Shown here piece after piece: positions 1 through 4,895 of a stretch of DNA of 7,932 bases (position 1 is the stretch's first letter; each line of letters opens with the position of its first letter). Source of the DNA: an uncultured Chloroflexota bacterium (GTDB taxonomy: Bacteria; Chloroflexota; Dehalococcoidia; SAR202; UBA11138); the NCBI GenBank assembly GCA_913046025.1, contig CAJWRP010000083.1:1-7932 (forward strand). Direction: 5' to 3'. Both the position numbers and the translations under genes were made by a program. The notes under the pieces are model-generated. The model was not told where the DNA came from and searched no databases. It saw only the letters and a list, made by a program, of their open reading frames with translations.

Positions 1-1
1 G

Positions 2-127
2 CCGGACAAGGTGTCTAGCTCGTACAACGTGCTGTTCAACGCCTTCAAGCGACTGTCCAAGGACTACTCGGATTCCGAAAGAGCCTCGCTGTTCCACGAC
101 ACTGCTACCAAGGTCTACCGCATATAG
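2..127 (+). CDS. C-terminal fragment of an amidohydrolase-like protein (5' end outside window)
   Basis: An open frame enters from the left edge (codons start at base 2) and ends at TAG 125-127, giving the last 41 residues of a protein. The tail ends in LFHDTATKVYRI. It resembles the final helix of amidohydrolase-2 family (PF04909-type) metal-dependent hydrolases, where a phrase like 'F..NA..LY.L' closes the TIM barrel. No metal ligands lie in this short piece, so the family call rests only on the tail's character. If correct, the full protein would be a cytoplasmic hydrolase or decarboxylase of about 300-400 residues, in keeping with the catabolic neighbours. It is followed by a 104-base gap before the CMD-family gene on the same strand, so the two could be co-transcribed. 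Confidence 0.5.
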   Translation, partial: PDKVSSSYNVLFNAFKRLSKDYSDSERASLFHDTATKVYRI

Positions 128-231
128 CTGTTGTCGAGTGTACGCCTAGCGGAGTCCTATGTTAAATTCTGGAAATACAACGCCGCCAATAAATTACTTG
201 ATGCGGCGAAACTTATTAGGAGAGAACCTTA

Positions 232-543
232 ATGACAACGTCAAGAGATATCATGCAAGAGGTTGCGCCTAAATTGGCGGAACTGACTAACGATGTGGTG
301 TTCGGAGACATATGGGAGAGGCCAGGGCTATCCAAGCGGGACCGCAGCCTGATGGTCGTCGCCGTACTGACGGCTCTGTACCGAACGGATCAGCTGAAGG
401 GCCACATTGGCCGCGCGCTGGATAACGGCGTTACAAAAGACGAGATCGCGGAGATCATTACACATATGGCCTTTTACGCTGGCTGGCCTACGGCGGCCAA
501 TGCAGTCAGGGTAGCCAAAGAGGTCTACGACGAACGAGGGTAG
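232..543 (+). CDS. Carboxymuconolactone decarboxylase (CMD) family protein
   Basis: This 103-residue protein has the typical size and all-helical pattern of the CMD fold (PF02627). Diagnostic parts are the RDRSLMVVAVLTAL helix (residues 36-49), GHIGRALDNGVTKDEI (57-72) and the closing helix ITHMAFYAGWPTAANA (76-91). His58 and His78 sit where CMD-type proteins keep conserved residues. There is no CxxC, so it is not an AhpD-type peroxidase-reducing member. Classical members decarboxylate gamma-carboxymuconolactone in protocatechuate breakdown, but most stand-alone relatives have unknown substrates and no other protocatechuate-pathway gene is visible here. The ATG at 232 is preceded by AGGAGAG (218-224) at a good spacing, which fixes the start. 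The DoxX gene follows after 51 bases on the same strand. The family call is secure and the specific reaction is not. Confidence 0.85.
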   Translation: MTTSRDIMQEVAPKLAELTNDVVFGDIWERPGLSKRDRSLMVVAVLTALYRTDQLKGHIGRALDNGVTKDEIAEIITHMAFYAGWPTAANAVRVAKEVYDERG

Positions 544-594
544 GGCTCTCAGTCTCGAACAGTGGAAGCGCAGCAGGGAAGAGTGCATTATTAA

Positions 595-978
595 ATGGAA
601 ATCGTACTGCTGGTAGGCCGGATAATATTCGGCCTCTACTGGGTAAATGCGGCTATTCTTAATTTAATGGGGCTGGAGAAAGGTGCGGCGAATGCGGGGG
701 AGCACGGGGTCCCATTCCCCAAGTTCTCTTTCATAGCCACGGCGCCGGTAATGATTGTCAGCGGCCTGAGCATTGCCTTTGGCTTTTACTCTTGGGTTGG
801 AGCGATCGCCCTTATCGCTTTCCTTGTCCCTGCCTCAGTATTGCGACACCACTTCTGGGATGTGGAAGACCCCCAGCAAGCTGGCGCTGAGAGGCGCGAC
901 TTCGAAAAGAACATGGCACTGGTCGGTGCGTGCTTTCTTATCATCTATTTTGGCTCGGGCCCCTTCAGTCTTCATTAG
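595..978 (+). CDS. DoxX family integral membrane protein
   Basis: The 127-residue product has four hydrophobic segments at about residues 3-25, 44-64, 67-83 and 106-122, the topology of DoxX-type proteins (PF07681). Family hallmarks are the first helix LLVGRIIFGLYWVNAA, the RHHFWD turn after helix 3 (residues 84-89) and FEKNMALVG at the start of helix 4 (103-111). DoxX was named for the membrane subunit of archaeal thiosulfate:quinone oxidoreductase; most bacterial homologues are of unknown function, often placed in redox or stress contexts. It should sit in the cytoplasmic membrane. A purine-rich GGGAAGAG lies about 12 bases before ATG 595, a slightly long ribosome-site spacing. It is the last plus-strand gene before the bidirectional terminator hairpin at 1000-1039, and probably shares a transcript with the CMD-family gene upstream. 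Confidence 0.85.
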   Translation: MEIVLLVGRIIFGLYWVNAAILNLMGLEKGAANAGEHGVPFPKFSFIATAPVMIVSGLSIAFGFYSWVGAIALIAFLVPASVLRHHFWDVEDPQQAGAERRDFEKNMALVGACFLIIYFGSGPFSLH

Positions 979-999
979 TCTACGCGAAGCGAGAGCGCA

Positions 1000-1039
1000 A
1001 AACGGCCCTCCCGATCAGTCATCTCCAGGAGGGCCGTTT
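1000..1039. terminator. Bidirectional hairpin terminator between convergent genes
   Basis: AAACGGCCCTCC (1000-1011) and GGAGGGCCGTTT (1028-1039) form a perfect 12-bp inverted repeat around a 16-base loop. The GC-rich core is flanked by an A run on one side and a T run on the other, so the transcript from either strand ends the stem in U residues. It lies 21 bases after the DoxX stop (976-978) and 22 bases beyond the SMP-30 stop (1062-1064). That is exactly where a shared intrinsic terminator for two convergent transcripts is expected. The T run is short (3, then broken), so termination may be partial. Confidence 0.8.
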
Positions 1040-1061
1040 CATTTAGTTCTCGAAAGATGCT

Positions 1062-1958
1062 TTATCCGGAGACTGGCACGGGAATACCTGGAATATTTAC
1101 CTGGATGCGACCCATTGTTCGCCACGTCGTGTAGAACAGCGTAGTCCAGTCATCGCCGCCAAAGGCAACGTTTGTCGTGGTGTCCTCACCATGGACAATA
1201 GTTCCAAGATGCTTACCTGATGGGTCCATCACCCAGATTCCTCCGGAGCCGCCGCAATACACATTACCTTCCACATCCACCTTCATACCGTCGGGAACGC
1301 CTGGGCGGTCTCCAGTCAGGTCGCAGAACACGCGGCCCGACGCCAGAGCCAGCATGCCGTTGGGCTGCATATCGAAGGCTCGAATGTGGCCTCGACGAGT
1401 GTCGTTGATATACAGAATGCTCTCGTCCGGCGTGAAAGCCAGACCGTTTGGCACTATGAAGTCGCCGATAAGGAGCGTCTGTGTGCCAAGGTCCGGTGTG
1501 ACTCGATAGACACCAGAGAAGTCCAGGTCTACGTCGGGGTCTGGAGCACCAGGGTCCGAAAAGTAGATGCAGCCGTCGGACTTTACCACTGCGTCATTGG
1601 GCCTGTTGAACCGCGAACCTCGATGATTAGTAGCAACAGCCGTAATACTGCCGTCCAGCTCCTGTCTCGTCACTCTGCGGGCGCCATGCTCACAGGCAAT
1701 CAGACGACCCTGTAAGTCTCTCGTTAGGCCGTTCGCCTGATTCGTGCCCTCCTGAAATACTGTGGTGCCTTCGTCAGGTGACCACTTCATCCGCCGGTCC
1801 TGTCCGATATCGCTGAAAAGCAGGTATCCGCCCTCTTTCCACCAAAGCGGTCCTTCTGCGGGCCACCTATCGCTGGCCATACCGCTGGCTAGCTGCTCGA
1901 CCTCGGCGTCGGATGAGACGATGCGATCTAGTTCGGGTGAATTCTTCTCGATGGGCAA
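1062..1958 (-). CDS. SMP-30/gluconolactonase/LRE family protein (lactonase-type beta-propeller)
   Basis: This 298-residue product matches the SMP-30/gluconolaconase family (PF08450), six-bladed propellers that hydrolyse sugar lactones or related esters using one divalent metal. The expected metal ligands are visible: Glu35 in PAEGPLWW, Asn171 in VPNGLAFTPDE and Asp223 in GVPDGMKVDVEGN. The substrate-side Asn121 lies in RFNRPNDAVV. Other family signatures are SDPG (134-137), YINDT (183-187) and the late TTTNVAFGG and LFYTT blade strands. No signal peptide is visible, so it is probably cytoplasmic. The start is TTG at 1958, backed by AGGAGG (1965-1970) with a 6-base spacer. It is the last gene of the minus-strand block; a lactonase beside an enolase-superfamily enzyme suggests sugar-acid or hydroxy-acid metabolism. 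The exact substrate is unknown. Confidence 0.9.
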   Translation of the reverse strand: MPIEKNSPELDRIVSSDAEVEQLASGMASDRWPAEGPLWWKEGGYLLFSDIGQDRRMKWSPDEGTTVFQEGTNQANGLTRDLQGRLIACEHGARRVTRQELDGSITAVATNHRGSRFNRPNDAVVKSDGCIYFSDPGAPDPDVDLDFSGVYRVTPDLGTQTLLIGDFIVPNGLAFTPDESILYINDTRRGHIRAFDMQPNGMLALASGRVFCDLTGDRPGVPDGMKVDVEGNVYCGGSGGIWVMDPSGKHLGTIVHGEDTTTNVAFGGDDWTTLFYTTWRTMGRIQVNIPGIPVPVSG

Positions 1959-1964
1959 GTTAGT

Positions 1965-1970
1965 CCTCCT
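1965..1970 (-). promoter_or_regulatory. Shine-Dalgarno AGGAGG fixing a TTG start
   Basis: Read on the minus strand, AGGAGG is followed by the 6-base spacer ACTAAC and then TTG (1958-1956). The full anti-16S match at ideal spacing decides the start of the SMP-30 gene, because there is no ATG or GTG nearby that fits better. Confidence 0.8.
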
Positions 1971-2027
1971 GATATACGGGTAGCTATAGACGCTCCTTGG
2001 GGCGAAGCTGGGAAAGTCTACTGTCAG

Positions 2028-2366
2028 TCAGTCAGCCAAAGGCACCGTCATGGACAGGCGTGGCCCACCGCCTACTACCGCCGTGGTGTGGCCCTGACCC
2101 GTGGTATCTTCCGCCACCAGCACATCGCCAGTTACGAAGCGACGCTTCGTGCCATCCCCTACGATGATTTCCATCTCGCCAGAGAGCGTAACAACGTACT
2201 GCTTTTGAGGCGCGTGGTGCCAGTCGCTGAAGTAGCCCCCCTCAAACAGCCGGAACATCACGCTTTTCGCATCGTGCATTGAGGTCAGGTCAGGATGGGA
2301 ATCCAGTGTCAGCTCTTCGAAGTGCGACTGGCCGTCATCCCCAGTGTATAGCCTTACAATAGCCAA
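2028..2366 (-). CDS. Small single-domain cupin protein
   Basis: This 112-residue product is a single-domain cupin. Motif 1 reads from Gly44 to Gly63 (WHHAPQKQYVVTLSG) and motif 2 around residues 80-93 (GDVLVAEDTTGQGH). Compared with the consensus G(x)5HxH(x)3-4E(x)6G, the first His is present (His50), the second is shifted or absent, and the usual Glu is Gln56. His93 supplies the motif-2 histidine. From memory, the 'WH.AP..Q.VVTLSG' form with Gln is normal for a subfamily of uncharacterised small cupins, so it is not read here as damage. Roles could be metal-dependent isomerase, dioxygenase or simple ligand binding. The start is TTG, with AGGAGAA upstream. It stops at TGA 2030-2028, 69 bases before the SMP-30 gene in the same direction. 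Confidence 0.85.
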   Translation of the reverse strand: MAIVRLYTGDDGQSHFEELTLDSHPDLTSMHDAKSVMFRLFEGGYFSDWHHAPQKQYVVTLSGEMEIIVGDGTKRRFVTGDVLVAEDTTGQGHTTAVVGGGPRLSMTVPLAD

Positions 2367-2370
2367 TGTG

Positions 2371-2377
2371 TTCTCCT
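2371..2377 (-). promoter_or_regulatory. Shine-Dalgarno AGGAGAA fixing a TTG start of the cupin gene
   Basis: On the minus strand AGGAG is followed by AACACA and TTG (2366-2364), a 6-base spacer. No ATG occurs close by in frame, so this site decides the start. Confidence 0.7.
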
Positions 2378-2461
2378 AAATACTTGTTCTCTTTTGGTAG
2401 GTCCTCTGCTCTAGAAACTCCTGCCAGGACTGCACAACCCCGAGACAAGCGATGTTCCGAC

Positions 2462-2758
2462 TTATCCCTGCGTCGTAAGAACCTCTGTCAATTGAGTCGC
2501 TTGGGGTCCTTCCTCACATAGACCTGGAAGAGCGAAGGAAAATGCCTTAAAGTAGTCCGTAGACTGGAACCACGTCAGTGCCTCTTGATCCGCAAACCTG
2601 CCCCGGTGAGCGAAAGACACGCTGTCTGGCTTTGCCAGCGAACTGTACAACATCTCGGGGCCAGGGATTTGGTTCAGGGCCGCAAGGAAGGTTTCTCGGA
2701 GAATTTTGGCGGCGGCGGCGCTGTCAGTCTTTACCCTATATTCAATCAAGAATTCCAT
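2462..2758 (-). CDS. Small dimeric alpha/beta-barrel (ABM-like) protein, copy 2
   Basis: The 98-residue product looks like a ferredoxin-like dimeric alpha/beta-barrel protein of the antibiotic-biosynthesis-monooxygenase (ABM) or Dabb type. It opens with a beta strand (MEFLIEYRVK), then a helix rich in Ala and Leu (residues 13-29), an IPGPEMLYSSLAKPD turn and strand (31-45), a SFAHRGRFADQEA strand-helix (48-60) and a C-terminal helix. No cofactor motif is expected, since members act cofactor-free or are non-catalytic. The start is ATG 2758, with AGGGGG (2763-2768) upstream. It sits between the enolase-superfamily gene (45-base gap) and the cupin gene (95-base gap), all on the minus strand. It shares only the general fold, not obvious sequence, with the other ABM-like protein at 4111-4404. 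The fold call is moderate and the function unknown. Confidence 0.65.
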   Translation of the reverse strand: MEFLIEYRVKTDSAAAAKILRETFLAALNQIPGPEMLYSSLAKPDSVSFAHRGRFADQEALTWFQSTDYFKAFSFALPGLCEEGPQATQLTEVLTTQG

Positions 2759-2803
2759 AGTACCCCCTTATTCGCTTTCGCCGTCACTCCAGTATAGGGA
2801 ATG

Positions 2804-3946
2804 CTAACCATCAATCAGGTTGGGGTCAATCTCAACACCCAGTCCTGGCCCCTGGGGCATCGCCATAAATCCATCGCTATCCACGTTCGGGTAGTCTCGC
2901 AATACGGAGAAGCCGTGCCTATAGTCGCCAATAGGCGGGTCATGCAGGATCTCAAGAAACGGCGAGTGGCGCCACGAAGCTACCAGGTGCATGTGGGCAA
3001 TTATGCCCAGGTCGCGACCGCCATTGTGAGGCACGATCTGCTTGCCGTAGAGCTCGGCCAGGAGGCCGATTTTGCGCATGGCTGTGAGGCCATGTAGAAC
3101 CAACACTTCCGGCTGCAGAATGTCGTAGACATCCTGCTGGCACGCCCAGAAGAAGTCGTGCATGCCCGGCAGGCCCTCGCCGCCCGCAATGGGCATATGC
3201 AGAGACGACTTGAGCTTGGCGATCTTGTCGAACTGGAAACCAAGAAGGGGTTCCTCCAGCCAGTAGCAACCCAGGTCCTGCAAAGCATTGGCCGTATCAG
3301 CCGCCCGCCGATAGTCCCACTGTATTCCAGGCTGCCAGGTGCCGTTGGACTCGGCCTGGTTGCCGTCTACCATGATGCTCATGTTGTCACCGACAGCGTC
3401 ACGCACCATCTCTACTGTGCGCACATCTTCGGCCAGCGTGTCATGGTGAATGCGTACCTTAATGGCCTTCCAACCCTCCTCCATGAGGCAGGTGGCCATC
3501 TCAGCACGCTCCTCAGGCGTCGACAGTTGTATCATGCTGGCGTACGGAACGACCTTATCTTTGCCGCCGCCCCAGAGCTTATAAAGCGGTTGGCCAGTGG
3601 CCTTGCCGATAATGTCCCACAGAGCGATATCTATGCCTGCCGTGCCTTGATAGGCCGCACCCCAGGCAAAATAGCGCAAGACGTGAGTGTGGCTCTCGAT
3701 ATCGAAGGGGTCTTTGCCAAGAAGGTGCTCTTTAACAGCCGAGATCAGACTGGCATCCACGGCGGGACCTATTCCTGTCAGACCCTGGTCAGTGTGGACC
3801 TCAACGAAGGAGCCGCCGCCCACCTGAGGCCTCCAGACTCTGGGATCCCAGGCGGGCTTGATCTCCCCAACGGATTCGACAACTCGAAGGCGAATGGTCT
3901 TTACGTCGGTTATTTTCAGTCGGGAGTTCTCTGGTAATTTAGACAT
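2804..3946 (-). CDS. Mandelate racemase / muconate lactonizing enzyme family protein (enolase superfamily)
   Basis: The 380-residue product has the enolase-superfamily capping domain (about 1-130) and TIM barrel. With ATG 3946 as residue 1, the key residues are Lys163-x-Arg165 (AIKVRIHH), metal ligands Asp194 (VDGN), Glu231 (LEEP) and Glu257 (GGEG), Asp275 (DILQPEVL), His307 (PHNGG) and Glu332 (FLEI). The Lys on one face and the Asp/His dyad on the other are the mandelate-racemase subgroup arrangement, which abstracts a proton alpha to a carboxylate. Racemisation or acid-sugar dehydration are the likely reactions; the substrate is not readable. A TTG at 3958 would add four residues (MRGE) with only a weak GGA site. 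ATG 3946 is preferred, although its GGGGAG lies very close. It is the largest gene of the minus-strand cluster that ends in a lactonase. Confidence 0.93.
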   Translation of the reverse strand: MSKLPENSRLKITDVKTIRLRVVESVGEIKPAWDPRVWRPQVGGGSFVEVHTDQGLTGIGPAVDASLISAVKEHLLGKDPFDIESHTHVLRYFAWGAAYQGTAGIDIALWDIIGKATGQPLYKLWGGGKDKVVPYASMIQLSTPEERAEMATCLMEEGWKAIKVRIHHDTLAEDVRTVEMVRDAVGDNMSIMVDGNQAESNGTWQPGIQWDYRRAADTANALQDLGCYWLEEPLLGFQFDKIAKLKSSLHMPIAGGEGLPGMHDFFWACQQDVYDILQPEVLVLHGLTAMRKIGLLAELYGKQIVPHNGGRDLGIIAHMHLVASWRHSPFLEILHDPPIGDYRHGFSVLRDYPNVDSDGFMAMPQGPGLGVEIDPNLIDG

Positions 3947-4010
3947 CTCTCCCCGCAAGTTTAGTCCAGCAGTACTTTCCTGTTGTATGGCCGGATATTA
4001 AATAGGGCTG

Positions 4011-4026
4011 TCGGCATTTTTGCCGA
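4011..4026. other. Short perfect hairpin in the gap upstream of the enolase-family gene
   Basis: TCGGCA (4011-4016) and TGCCGA (4021-4026) form a 6-bp stem around a TTTT loop. It lies in the 164-base gap between the ABM-like gene and the enolase-family gene, both on the minus strand. No T tract follows on the minus strand, so an intrinsic terminator is doubtful. An mRNA processing or stability element, or chance, are equally possible. Confidence 0.3.
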
Positions 4027-4110
4027 ACTTCAGAATGGACACCAGAAATCGCCTCAATGGTCTAGAACGACCATAAGAAGCATGGCGCTCACCTGAGTCT
4101 TGCAACGCCG

Positions 4111-4404
4111 TTACCCGATTAAATATTCTCCGTCTTCCCACGATGGGTCAGACTGCAAGAATCCCCTGAGTTTCATAAACCAGTCGTTTTGTCCAGGGTC
4201 GTTTCCGTTGGCAATGTAGGCCTCTTTGGATTCAAACACGGCTACGCCGATAAGCTCCCCGTTGTCTGCGTCGGGCTTCATTATATAGCCCCCCACGACA
4301 CCCTTCACATTGGGCTTGCGCTCGCTTTCCCATTTTTTAAATACATCAATGACATCCTGTTCTTTCCCAGCCGCAGGTCTCATTCGAAAAATAGTTCCGT
4401 ACAT
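4111..4404 (-). CDS. Small ABM-like (antibiotic biosynthesis monooxygenase fold) protein, copy 1
   Basis: This 97-residue product has the beta-alpha-beta-beta-alpha-beta layout of ABM-fold dimers. A first strand (MYGTIFRMRP) leads to a helix containing KEQDVIDVFKKWESER (14-29) and a VVGGYIMKPDADNGELIGVAVFE hairpin (about 36-58). A 'skeayian' helix follows, then DPGQNDWFMKLRGFLQSDPSW (69-89). The last part, with Trp/Phe and 'DP.W', is typical of short uncharacterised ABM-domain proteins that assemble as homodimers around a small-molecule pocket. ATG 4404 is preceded by GAGG (4412-4415) with a 7-base spacer. It is the first gene of the minus-strand cluster, and a 14-bp palindrome at 4426-4439 lies 22 bases upstream of its start. 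The substrate, if it is an enzyme, is unknown. Confidence 0.75.
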   Translation of the reverse strand: MYGTIFRMRPAAGKEQDVIDVFKKWESERKPNVKGVVGGYIMKPDADNGELIGVAVFESKEAYIANGNDPGQNDWFMKLRGFLQSDPSWEDGEYLIG

Positions 4405-4425
4405 CAGGCATCCTCGCTTTCTTCA

Positions 4426-4439
4426 ACATATTAATATGT
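4426..4439. promoter_or_regulatory. 14-bp perfect palindrome, candidate operator or promoter of the minus-strand cluster
   Basis: ACATATTAATATGT is perfectly self-complementary and lies 22 bases upstream of the first gene of the minus-strand cluster, just outside its ribosome site. The size and position suit a repressor operator overlapping a promoter. The A/T core could also serve as a -10 region (TATTAA), although no convincing -35 was found. An A/T-rich palindrome of this length can occur by chance, so this remains a candidate. Confidence 0.35.
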
Positions 4440-4536
4440 CGGTTTGATGGTTGGATCTAAGAATACAACAACAAAATCCAATTACACGGCTGCCGAAACA
4501 AGCCTCAATATATCAGAGACTATTAAGCGTTTGATC

Positions 4537-4874
4537 TCAGTGGGCCATATTAAAATTTCCGGTTCTCACGTACTCGAGGCCCTCCTCCAGTGTCGAAAAC
4601 CTGCCTTCGATCTGTCCGACGTAGCATGTCTTGAGGATCGCTCCAAAGTTCACGCCTGTCCAGCCGCTAAACTCAAGGATATCACGGCAGTTGCGTAGGC
4701 GGCATGATAGAACCGTGATTTTCACCTCGCTGCCCGGATCCTTCGGGGTGCCACCAGTTGACAGCAGTGCTACCCTTGGCACGGCATGATCCCTTTGACC
4801 AGCGCAGATTCGAAAGTATCGACGACTCGATGAGCAACTGGTTGATGGCACGGGGCAAAGTATCGATCGAAGCA
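4537..4874 (-). pseudogene. Possible decayed C-terminal part of a zinc-type (MDR) dehydrogenase
   Basis: The 491-base gap 4405-4895 holds no convincing intact gene, but protein-like minus-strand sequence is visible. One frame reads RVVDTFESALVKGIMPCQG and then meets a stop. A neighbouring frame takes over with VALLSTGGTPKDPGSE and continues to TGA 4537-4539 with IEGRFSTLEEGLEYVRTG near its end. Joined by a shift near 4775-4782, this resembles the end of the nucleotide-binding domain (T.E..L..V..GGRV.LL.TGG) and the closing 'F.LEE......V.TG' of medium-chain dehydrogenases. There is no N-terminal domain, and the fragment abuts the TTG start of the flavoprotein gene, which suggests a truncated relic. 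A weaker plus-strand frame (4719-4877) overlaps it. The identification is tentative and made by eye. Confidence 0.35.
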
Positions 4875-4881
4875 TGAATTC

Positions 4882-4888
4882 GAGGAGG
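4882..4888 (+). promoter_or_regulatory. Shine-Dalgarno GAGGAGG fixing a TTG start of the flavoprotein gene
   Basis: GAGGAGG is followed by a 7-base spacer and TTG 4896-4898. This strong site puts the start 14 residues before the dinucleotide-binding glycine motif, the usual distance in this family. Confidence 0.75.
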
Positions 4889-4895
4889 ACCGGAA

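Noticed and set aside
131..163. TTGTCG ... TATGTT as a promoter for the CMD-family gene
   Set aside because: Spacing is about 21 bases and both boxes match poorly.
2023..2034. Three tandem GTCA units (TGAC on the coding strand) at the cupin stop codon
   Set aside because: Only 12 bases. It overlaps the stop, gives no sensible readthrough product, and is probably chance.
3158..3937. 259-codon plus-strand open frame opposite the enolase-superfamily gene
   Set aside because: It is codon-aligned antisense to a gene with a full catalytic residue set, and its translation shows no domain.
4719..4877. Plus-strand open frame directly before the flavoprotein gene, ending MARGKVSIEA
   Set aside because: There is no start codon with a ribosome site, it is only about 50 codons, and it overlaps a minus-strand frame that looks more protein-like. 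It is mentioned as the competing reading of that region only.
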